Shown in pieces: positions 11,601 through 22,700 of a stretch of DNA of 64,000 nt. The stretch covers positions 22,433,930 through 22,497,929 of the forward strand of contig SSBO01000012.1 in NCBI GenBank assembly GCA_005281725.1. The letters run 5' to 3'. Below the pieces are notes generated by a model, which did no database searches, was not told the DNA's origin, and was given only the letters and a program-made list of their open reading frames with translations. The number at the start of each line of letters is the position of its first letter. The first letter of the stretch is position 1. The stretch is from Wuchereria bancrofti. Its lineage: Eukaryota > Nematoda > Chromadorea > Rhabditida > Onchocercidae. Made by a program: the position numbers and the translations under genes.

Positions 11601-13829
11601 AAATAATTTCTCATTTCTTTTTTATTCGTTTCACAAGTTGAAAAAAAAAGTACAGAAAAGATGAGAAAATGAAGAGAAGAATAATTTAATGAACATTTCA
11701 TTTCAATAAAGCAATAAAATTTAAAGTTAGAGAAGTAATATTATAAGGAAGAGAAGAAATTAATTTATAAGAATAAAGAATATAGCATATTTTATAAGAA
11801 GTAAATAGAGAATTATTTTAATTTATTACTTTATTCATTACTTACTGTTTAAGGATAGCAGTTGAAATATTAAAATTACGATGAGTTAATTGAACACATT
11901 TAAATGAATTAGTTGTACCACTACTAAAAGGTGTTAGTAGATTATCATCCAAAGTAATTTCTTTCTCATTGCATTCAATCAAATTTGGCTCCAATTTCTT
12001 GATCAAACAATTAAAATCTTTTCCAAATTGAGTAAAATGCTTGTCCAAAATTATTAACTGCAAATTATTTCAACAATTAAAATTTTTTCCAAATCAAACA
12101 ATTAAAATCTTTTCCAAATTGAGCAAAATGCTTGTCCAAAAGTATTAACTGCAAAATGTATAATTGATTTTAACAAAAAGAATATTTGTAGATATTATAT
12201 TTGAGGAGAAAAAAAAAGTGTATTCAATAACAAATACAATTAATTTAGAAACAAATTTGTTTTCTTAATTATATGATTAATTTAAATAAAAAAGAATTTA
12301 ACAAATATTTATTAAAAATTTTCATAGCTTATTTTCCAATATTAGTAGATATCATCTTTTAAAGAATATTTATAATTGTTAACCGTCCATGAAATCACTG
12401 ATTAAAACGATCAATGGTTTAAGTTTATGTGATTTTAATAGTGATAAAGTGATATGCATTTTGCATGAAATGTAATTAAAATTTTTATAATTAATTAACT
12501 ATAATTAAAATTTTTTGACATAATGAAGAAGAACGCTGAAATCATTGCAATTCATGAAGCACACCAACAATAGCTTATTAATTTTGTTTGCTTCTCTTTG
12601 AAGGTATAACTTTTTTATCAAAGTAATCTATATAATTCTTATCAAAATAATCCAATTGTACTATAAAATAAAATAAAAAAAGAAAAAAGAGAAGTAAACC
12701 TCGCATTGTGTAGCAAAACTGATAGCAATATGATAATTATGTGATGATACAATCAAATATTTAGCATTTGTTATTTTCAGAGCCTTTTCAAGTTCATCTA
12801 AAATTTTCACTAAATTATATTACAAGCAAGTAAAATAATATTTTATTTTAAATTATTGAAATCCTATCTAATATTAACTACAGTTTTCTTTAAGCTTAAT
12901 TGACATTATTTATGAATATAAAAAAAAAAGAATGTGAAATTTCTTTTTCCAGAAATGAATTCAAAATAATGATACATATCACTTAATTCAGTTTATTAAC
13001 TATGTTTCTATAAATTACATCTTACTTTCAAATGTTGATTAACTTAATTTTTCTTGTTTATTTTTTTTTTTTACTAAGAAATTACAAGAGCTGTACACAT
13101 CAATTTTACTTTAAAAAAGTATATATATAAATTATAAATATTTTAAAAATATTACATTGGGTGGATTCTGGATGAATGCCTGATATAGAGCAACCGATTA
13201 ATGCACTACCCAAAAAGATAATAGCATACTGATAACAATTTTCCAAGCAAACAATCACTATATCACCTTTTCTTGCACCCAATAGTTTGAGATTATTAGC
13301 AAAATTGTATGATTTATCTCGAAGCTGATTAAATGTCAAATTTTCATCAGTACGTAAATGTGTCTGTAAATAATTTAATTTTATAATTATAACAAAATTT
13401 TTATTTCATATCTTTTTAACACTTTTCACTCTTTCAAATTTCAATTATTTAACATCTGATCTTTATCAGCATTAATACATTTGACATAAGGAGAATTATC
13501 TACATTCTAGAATATATTAAAGTTGAAAATTTGCAAAATAATGTATAAATTTAGACTATCAGAAAATCAGCATTTACCTTTTGAATTTTATATAAAATTT
13601 ACAAAATCACCTGAACATGCATTTCATATACAGATTCAACCTCAAAATGTACTACTAGTTTAAGTACCAATAATAAAAATAAACGTTACATTACTTCCTG
13701 TATATCGCAGTAATTTTTAAAGTAAAATTAATGAGTTTAAGTAATACATACCAATGCTATACTGTCACCATATTGTATGGCAGCATCGAGAATTTGCAAA
13801 TGAAAAAGTTGATCACTAACGGAGAGCAT
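8602..13829 (-). CDS. Acyl-CoA synthetase / AMP-binding enzyme (4CL/luciferase-like)
   Basis: ANL-superfamily ligase that adenylates a carboxylic acid and transfers it to CoA; the substrate cannot be read from sequence. Twelve in-phase exons give 524 residues: 13752-13829, 13156-13363, 12700-12797, 11846-12057, 11341-11515, 10874-11051, 10371-10486, 10136-10283, 9747-9847, 9543-9617, 9140-9218 and 8602-8708. Motifs in order: PFSSGTT (phosphate loop, near residue 175), [71 protein letters not shown], and the terminal [10 protein letters not shown] with the catalytic lysine. The phosphate loop continues NSFKC instead of the usual GxPKG. The protein ends LLNI, with no SKL-type peroxisomal signal. 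The start at 13829 is the only in-frame ATG after a stop, but an acceptor-like TTACAG upstream (about 13900) leaves room for an extra 5' exon. The last four exons also exist in the 6989-8506 copy. Confidence 0.92.
12001..12155. repeat. Tandem duplication of an acceptor site and exon start
   Basis: Positions about 12001-12064 recur at about 12092-12155 with three or so substitutions. On the minus strand each copy contains TTTGCAG followed by TTAAT and the coding start of synthetase exon 4. The inner copy (acceptor at 12058) continues into the full exon. The outer copy (acceptor at 12149) reads into a stop after about 24 codons. Confidence 0.85.
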
Positions 13830-14270
13830 TTGCTTTTTTGGAAATGGGAAAAATATGGTTGTAATTTTACTGGAAGAATGAGATGATTGCAATAGGCTGT
13901 AATGATTGAGGCTAATTTTGAATTTCTATCAAAGAATTGCCATATTTTATCGTTTATGAAATTTGATAACCAATGATTACATTCATTTTTCATTCTTCGG
14001 AATTTTTAAAAATGAAAAAGACCAATATTTTGTCATTTTAAATTATGATAAAATAAATTTTGTATTGTTTCTATAAATTTTAAGATGTTGCAAAACATAA
14101 CTCTAGCTAAATACACAAGCATACATAAAACTACATCCAAAATTTGAATTAAAAAGAAAAGAAAAATGAAAAATTATCATCTGAAATAAATCTTATCATA
14201 TTTTGAAACATAAATTCAACAATAAAAGAAAATATTACAACAAGAAAGAGTATCACTCAATGATATCATT

Positions 14271-15304
14271 TCATTCTGTTGTTTGTGACATAGATGGCTT
14301 CACCAAATGCATCACATCAGCAAAACGCACCATATGGGGTACCATTTCTATAAAAATCTAACAAACAATCACTTACTCAAGAATTACGACAAATGCTTTC
14401 AGAGGGGACTTCAATACAATTAAGAAAAAAATTCGAGCTAAAAAAATAAAAAAAAAAATGCAGGTAGCAAAAAGGATTCTTCAGGTAACAGAAGGAAAAA
14501 AGAAAGACTCGAATGTTCTAAGTTGAACTTTTCTATCCATTTGTTACTTACTTGTGATGAATAATTCCAAAAAAAAAGCAAACGAAATATCAAATTTAAT
14601 ACAAACCGTGCAAGAATTCAAGTTTATCATTATCTTGAATATAATCTGCCAAATGAGAATATTCCATACATTTTGGTTTGTCATTTGATTCATATGATTC
14701 TTTCGCTAATTTGCATACAAAAAGTTCCTCAAAACAATGGTTTTTCACTGACTCTAAGAAAATGAATAATTTAAATAAATATTAACGCTATTTACACTTT
14801 CAGATGAAAAAGAGCAAACTAACGTAAAATTCAATTCAGTTAAAAATTTATTTAAAAATTTGCGTTCAAATTAATCAACACTTTAGTTCTAATTAGCTAC
14901 AAATAACTTTCTACCACCTTATAAATACATTTAAGCTTACTTTAATTTCTTGATTTATATGAAAAAGAGCTAAAATTTAAAGTTTCACAAAGAAATATTA
15001 TTATACTAATAGTAATCCTTTAAATTTAATTTATCATTTCTTTTGAAAATCTTTTTCAAACAGCAAAAAAAACGATGCTTACTGCTGCTTTAGTCATAGC
15101 GAATAAACCTTCACTGGAGATTGGTACCTGTTCACCACCACTTTGCATAATTGTCCTAACCCGTGCAAGAGGTAATTCATGTTGTGCATTCAACACTGAC
15201 AATGATGATGACGATGGTGCTTCATTTTCAGAATGATCAGATCTTCGAAATGCCATCAATACTTGATCATCATCATGCGAATCGCTATCCTCATTTACAG
15301 CCAT
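14271..15304 (-). CDS. Histone-fold protein, CHRAC1/POLE4 (Dpb3-like) family
   Basis: Small histone-fold subunit of the type that pairs with POLE3/CHRAC17 in chromatin-accessibility complexes or DNA polymerase epsilon; the role is inferred from family. Three exons in phase (15083-15304, 14607-14727, 14271-14347) give 139 residues. The first about 43 residues are acidic and Ser-rich. The fold follows: LPLARVRTIMQSGGE (helix 1, with the family LPLxRV start), ISSEGLFAMTKAA joined to ELFVCKLAKESYE (long central helix), then EYSHLADYIQ and a terminal helix. The exon 2 start was chosen because GAG|GAACTT restores the family's AAELFV motif; an alternative acceptor about 30 bases upstream would disrupt it. 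CHRAC1 fits slightly better than POLE4 by the LPLxRxRxIM pattern, but I cannot separate them firmly. Confidence 0.85.
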
Positions 15305-16327
15305 CTTCAAGTAGCACACACAAATCTATAATTTCAAAGTATAAAAAGCAAAAAAAAGAGTACGAGAAATTAATTAGCACGTTCTTTTTTTCTAAGCATA
15401 TCCTATTTAGAATTAAGCAATGGAAATCTGTTGAAAATTAAAAAGCACTAAAAACAATCTCAAAGCCTTAATCCTGTATAGAATTCCAGAAAAAATTAAC
15501 ATCACATCAATTTTATCATGCCTAATTTGACAATAATTCGTAACAGATAGTAACAGACTATTTTTATCATTTCAAAATTTTTGTAATCTCTGTACTCCAC
15601 TTTAATATAAAATATAATTTTAAAAGTTAAGATAATCTGTATTGTGATATTGTGGCATTATTTTGCATTACACAAAAACTGATTCAGAAAGTATAAAATT
15701 TATAAAAGTAAAAATTTATGAATTACAGTGAGGAAAGCAAATAATTGTAATCAACGTACAAAATGAAATCAAAGAAATAAAAAAAAAAAATAAATCGCTT
15801 TGTCACAATCAAGACTTTTTCAAAACACTGGTCATAAATTAGTTCATAGCACGGAATTAAAAACAATGAAGCAATTTTTATATCACAGAAAATGAAGAAA
15901 TCAAATAAGACTTCACTAGATAGCTCCGGAGGTACATTAAAATTACTTAATCTTTCGAAAAAAGCATTAAATTTGAGAAAAAAAAAATGGAAATATGCTT
16001 GCATAGTTGTAATCAACCATGCACAGGTATTTACTAAATTAATGAAAATTCAGAAAACTTCAACCCTTCATTTTAAAGTCAAGGAAAATATTGTGATATA
16101 AATCACCAAATAAAGTTATGAAACACAGAGAAAATACACCAGCACCAAAAATTTGTTGAATTCATCAAATTTTTACAAAGATGGAGTCATCCATGACAAC
16201 AAAAATATTTTTTAATGCATGATCCGTTCATCATTTTTTTTTAAAATCAAGTGTAATGATGATGAAATTTGGAATGCTATATACTTTAAAATACACTGTT
16301 TGCCATTTTTGTTATAAACACGCAAAA
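15305..16327. other. Intergenic DNA between histone-fold and zinc-finger genes
   Basis: No supported exon. This must hold the promoter of the histone-fold gene on the right of its start and the 3' UTR of the zinc-finger gene. Several short open frames here are AT-driven and have no motif. Confidence 0.5.
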
Positions 16328-16769
16328 TTAATCCAATTCACAAACTTTCATGGAATAATAGGGATCAATGTAATGTACATGATATTTTCCAAAGCCTTTT
16401 CTGCATATCTGTTTCACATTCTGAAACAATGAGAGTAAAGAAATTAAATGAAAAAAACAGAAATAAACGAGTAATACCATAATGAAATCAAAAATTTTGT
16501 ATCTTTGTGATATGAGCCTTATTATAATGAAAAAAAAAAAAAAACCAAACAGGTGACACTCTCTCCCCTGTTAAACTGACCCGCACCAGACTATACTAAC
16601 ACATCAACAGTTATTACTAGTTAAAAAAAATAAGTTGCTAAACAACAATGAAATGAGAATTGAATCAAAATAGATATACCTTTATAAATAACAAACAACA
16701 TCCTTTTTAGATATTTTTTCAGATCCTGTATTTCACCTCACCTCTGATTTTATCGGTACAGTTCTGGTA
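16328..16769 (-). CDS. Candidate last two exons of the zinc-finger gene
   Basis: Exon 16742-16769 (TTTCAG acceptor, GAG|GTGAGG donor) encodes TRTVPIKSE when entered in phase 2. Exon 16328-16420 (strong TTTCAG acceptor) encodes NVKQICRKGFGKYHV and onward to VCELD and a stop. The two join in phase 0. A phase-2 donor CAAGA|GTTTGA at 17192 in the preceding zinc-finger exon would connect them to SKRVRKQ. They have no ATG of their own and no other gene nearby to join. The composition looks coding, but the domain is unknown. Confidence 0.55.
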
Positions 16770-19700
16770 CTGAAATCTATAATTATAATAATAAAAAGAA
16801 AAGTAGCAGAAGAGAAAAGATAATAAAAATGTGGAAAGAAGCAATAAAAGATGAGAAAAATATTTTTTGAAGTTTCAAATAAACCACCACGAAAATATCA
16901 CGCAATGGATGGTGGGTTGAAGTCCAAACCAGTAAAGTTGTAGGATTTATACCAGCGTATATCAACGAGTTATAAAATTAGACTAAAACAGACTCATATG
17001 GACTTGATAAATAACATGTCCGATACATCTTAGAATACTACAATTCTTGTATTAGTCTCAGAACATTGACGATAGCTAATCATTTGCATGGTACATATCG
17101 ATCTGTTTTTATACAAAACTCATAATTGTCTCATAACTACTGACAATTCATTAAAGTTATGCTAACCATAATGTTGTGAATTTCCTTCAAACTCTTGCTT
17201 TCGTACTCGCTTACTGCGCTCATCAGTTACTTTTTCACCTTCCACAAAACGTGCACCACTAGTTGGCAAAATCGAACTGTTACTGTCACCATAACTTACA
17301 TTATAGCAATATTTCGAATCCTGCATAAAGGCTAATTCCTCGATATGAGGTAAAGTAACATAACATGAAATAGAAAGTCATATCAAATGCATATATAATG
17401 TACAATTTTTAATAGAAAAAAACATGCTAAAGGAAGCAAAGAGATATGACGACTAAATTTTCATATTCATCCGGTGCATTAAAATAAGAAATACATTATG
17501 TAATTGAAACTCACATTTAAATTTCCTTCCAAAATAACTGCTTGCTCATCATTCGCTATAGTAAGTTGACCAGTTTCAAAAAGATGCTGAACGCTTTCAA
17601 TATCATCAAATTGAATTTGCACCTCCTCATCCTCTCCTAATTCGATCTTAAAATATATAACATTAAGGAGCAACCATACTTTCATCAAATAAAGTACACG
17701 ATGATAGCGATAAGATAATGAGTAATAAAAATAAGACGTTATTCCATAGCTGATGCCAGCTAATGTAAATCAGATAAATGCATTTTAAATATGAACAGTT
17801 AATTTGCGCCTCTCCCAAAAAATTTATGCCCTTTGGGTCGATAAATTATCTCCTTAGCCAGCTTGAACCTACAGTTTGAACTTGCTTTGGACATAACTAT
17901 CCTTACTCATCAATAAGCTAACTACATAATAGTCTAATAAGGCATGGAATAATATCCAGTTAGTGATTATCATATCGTACTCTAGAATTTCATCTCATTT
18001 ATAAACGATGACAGGCAATAACCAAAAGTGATTACTATGTGCTATTCAGAAGATACAAGACAATAGTTCAAGCCAACTTCTCAAATAAAACTAAGCACGT
18101 AGTTCTTACCAGACAACTAGACATGTATGTAAAGCTGTAAAGTACAAATTGTATGCAAGCCTATTTGGAAGAGAGAGAGAATGAAGAAGAGAAAGACAAA
18201 AAAATGAAAACAAAGTTGGTGGAATTGAAGCCATGTGTGTGTATACTGTATCTGTGCATAGTATGTGTGATTGCATTTCAAAATTAAAAGGAATCAATAT
18301 TACTCCATAGAAAGAGAAAAAAAAAAGATAAAAAATGTATTTTATACATACAACTTCTCCGTTTTCATCGATGAATATCTGATTTCCATCAGTGTCCTCA
18401 TCAATACGACAAACACGACGAATGACAGGTTCTGATGTAACTACTGGCTGCAATGTTTGAAAAAAATCAAAGAAAAAAAATTCCAGGTCCCAGAAACCAT
18501 AGCAACCCGGAAATGGGATGCATTAACGGCATAATTTTACACTGTCATTTTTCGACATATCAGCAATGGTTTTAAAAAGAAACAGTAATCGATCTTTCAA
18601 TGGATATAAAACATAAAAGATATAGAGTGAAAATAAAAAATGTTTGCTAATGATTTTAATTTCGTAGAAAAAAAAAGGAAAAATTACTTCTTGAACAGGT
18701 ATTTCGGGTGCAAGTGTCGGAGGAGGCTCAACGTTATCAGTATCATCTGCCTGCTTCAATGTACTCCCCGATCTCTCTCGGGTTTCTACAAATTTATCAT
18801 TTAAAAGCCGAAATGATCAATATTATGCAATGATGCTTTATTACAAACATCATTTAAGGATATGTATAAATATACCTGTAGAGCGTTGTCTGGTAGATGC
18901 AACTGCTTCTATATCTTTCTTTGTATCATTTACAAAATGATGACGTACTTCTGAAGGATGAACAGCTTTTACGTGACGCTCAACAGCGCGTTCACCGTAA
19001 AATACCACTCCTACCAATAATGAAATGTAAGAAACATAACCTGATAAGAAAGAAAACAAACTGCAAATGACATAAAAGTGTAAGAACAAATGTAAGTCTC
19101 GCACAAATTGATTTAACCCTATCCATAAAGCGAAAAAAAAAAAAAAAAATCGAAACCAGGCTAACAACTGATGATGACCAGAACAAGTAAATCTGGTTAT
19201 GCTACGATGACTACTGGCTGGAAGAAAGTTCCAAAATATTTCCTATTTCCATGAAAACATATGCAACTAACCACAAACAGGACATGATTTTCCATTCGGT
19301 AGATCCGGCCGCATAACCATTAGTTCAAACGGTGGTCTTGTACGAAAATGAGGAATAGATGCAACTGAGTTATCCGGAACTTCCCGTTTATTAGCAATCA
19401 TTTTTTTCTGCGCAGATGATAACTGTAAATTTCTCTGCGCCAGTGCTCGTACTGCACGACGCAATACAAGAGCATCAGACTAAAAAATTTAATGTGTAAA
19501 TAGCGTTCAATGAAATGTGATAAAAATTTAATATTTCATTACAGAATGAAAACTTTACAACCAGGTTTGAAAATACGCTGCTAAAAAGTTAAATACACAA
19601 GCCATAAAAAGCAATACTTTATAAGATAGTCATGTAATGCTTACCTGTTCCCTTTTCTCTAAATCAATGTATAACTTCGTATATGGACAAGAACGACGAT

Positions 19701-22700
19701 AATGTGAAAGAAGATTATAGTCGTATTTGAAACGATTACCACAAAGCACACATGGATGTGATCCAGTAGTGGCATGAAAACCCGCAATATGTCTCTCTAA
19801 TCTGCAATATATATGCATACATATATACTCAGCCTCCCATGAAGGAAACCAAACTATTTTACCACACGGACGTACGTGATCCCTGCATAGAAGAAGTTAG
19901 CTCAGACATCTAAAGAAACAAGTCCACATGGATGCACCTCGTCTCGTATATATATTGTAAACAATGTGTGAAGGTTTACAGTTTAAACATAAGATTGGAA
20001 AGAATAAACAATATTTTGTGAAGGGTTCCTAGAACATATTTCTTACCCATATTCTCTACTCTCACACGGTATTTTAGAGTTTCGCGACATTAAAAATCCA
20101 CGACACACCTTAAGTAAGATTTAATACTGTTACAGTAAGATGAAATATTAATGTCAGACTTACCTTGCCATATTAACGAAAGTGCGGGAGCATAACGAAC
20201 ACTGCACCATGCCATGAGTAGAAGACCATTTTGTACGCACTGGATTTGGCTCACTAGTACTTGCAATATCTCCAGTACCCTGCAACAATATATATTGTTA
20301 AAAGGAAACAGTAGAAGGATGAATTAAAATAACTTAAAAGTAAATGAGTAAAATAAATTAATGTAAACCTGATCTAAATAACTCCATGAAACACTATGTT
20401 CATCATTGTTAATTATCTCTGCTTCATCACCAGCTTCTAAATGTGTTAACACTTCATGAGATGAGAAACGATTAGTAAGTGCATCCTGTTGATAATCAAC
20501 TACCGATAAGTCCTAAAAACATCACATATTTAAACATTAGTATCGCTGTAACTAAAATCTAATTTTTAAGATAGTCTAAAAGAAGCTTCACGAAGCATAA
20601 ACAACAAAATCATATCATTATAACACCGCAACAAGTGATAGAAAAAATTTTTAAATCACAATACAACTCCATCCAAAGTTCTCATATTAACATACCTTGT
20701 CCTTATCTGAAGAAAGAAACAAATCCTGAGCTGATACTCCTTCTCCATCATCCTCATGTGAAACTACAATAGTTGTTTGTTAAATTTCAAGATTCAAACT
20801 TCAAGATGACTTGGTATGAAGAGTGAACAGTTAACATAGAAGACAATGCAAATATACCAAATCGACAAACCAGTTCTTATATCTAGATGGAAGCAGGAAG
20901 GAAATATTGATAGTAATAAAAGAACTAGTATTCTACAGCTGCGAGCATAAAGATATTTTAGCAACATAGGTTCTACTTCACAATAACTCTTCCTTAGTGA
21001 CTATTTCTGGGTTTGAGGTGATCATATCATACCATTCTTAATTTAGTAGGTCAGTTAAGTACAACATACTGAAATTAAATACCATGAAATTAGGTCAACT
21101 AAGTAAAATGTACTGAAATCGGAAAAAGGTTTACATTACTAATCCCATTATTCCATATTAAACTATTGACAATATTAACACAACTAAATAGTTCCTTCCA
21201 GCTCGTCTTAGTCATTTTCTCTTTAAACAGACAGCAACTGTAAAACTTACTGCCACCGAATCGTTGAGAATATTCTTCGCTTAATTCGCGCATTATATCC
21301 GTTACCATATCCTTCAGTGTCTCGTCATCCATAGATATATCTCGAGCATCCGAAAGGCGTGTCTAAGCAAATAGGTTGGTATGTAACAGGAGTAAAAAAT
21401 TAGGGTATAATTTTAATATTTGAAAGCAGGTAGAATAAATTTCAAACAATACGATATTCCAGTATCACTGACCTGTATCTCGGTACAACTACTTCGCCAA
21501 TGTTTGATTAAACTATAATGTTGACGAAATATTTGTCCGCAGAGGCTGCAAAAATGTTCACCGCTGCCGCTCCGTGCATCTACGGGAATAATACCTCGAT
21601 GCATGGCAACATGCCACTGAATCACAGAATTGGATATTTTCACACCACATTGCTTACATGGAACACCAGAATATACACTACTTTGAGTACCTAAAGTTAA
21701 ACATGCAAAGAAATATAAAATAACTGCCAACAACTTAAAGCTTACTTTCGAAGTTCGAACAGGAGAGCTGAATATATTAATAAAAATATTCAGGTTGTTG
21801 CACGGATCCTAATGTTATAACACCGTGATCCCAAACAAGCTTAATCAATTCTAAATATATTCAATACAAGGAACAATGTTCGATGTATTAAAAAAAAAAA
21901 AAAAAACTTACTTAGAGGAGCTTGCATATCGATGAGACCAAATGTGTCTGATTTAAAGAGCAGGTTTGGATTAATACCTATTTTCATCACGGGTGGTGGT
22001 GCTTCGTCAGCCTTTTTTCTTGCAAATTTTGATACCATGGATCGTAAAACGTTAACATCCATTGTCTAGAGAACATTTCTTGTAAATATTAGAAAATAAT
22101 AGAAATGAAATAAATAAAAATTAGCAAAACCTAGAAATCGATAATCTTTAGACAAACCTTTCTTCTTTCACCCGGTATTAGTTCGCTAAGTTCATGACAT
22201 GTCCGACGCCAGTGATAAAACAAATTATATTCATATTTGTAAACTTTTTGACACAGTGGACATTGAAATGAACCAGAGATCTGCATCGAAAACCGAATAA
22301 ACAAAAAAAAAAAAAAAAAAAATATTAAGCTAATATTATATTTGGGGGGAAGTACACGCTGAACATTATATTTTTTACCAAGTTTGTATGTATATAATAG
22401 ATATAAATTTAATATTTTGCACTTTGTGCAAGGCTTACATGCATCGTTGTCAAACATAAACCCTCGTCTTTTATATCTAACCCAGTTCCACTCCCTCAGA
22501 GTATAGAATATATAGAAAATTTCAGAGTACACAGTAGATTATTTTTCAGAATACTTCGAAAACGCCACTGAGAAAGAACCTGATGAACTGCCAAATGTCT
22601 TTCCAGCCTAGCGGTATTGATGAAAGTTTGATCGCATTCCGGACATGAATAAGTGCCGTACACACGATTTCTACAAATTGACGATATTTTCGTATCCAAC

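Noticed and set aside
18850..19186. Hydrophobic overlapping minus-strand frames
   Set aside because: Intronic poly-T translated as Phe/Leu runs next to real zinc-finger exons.
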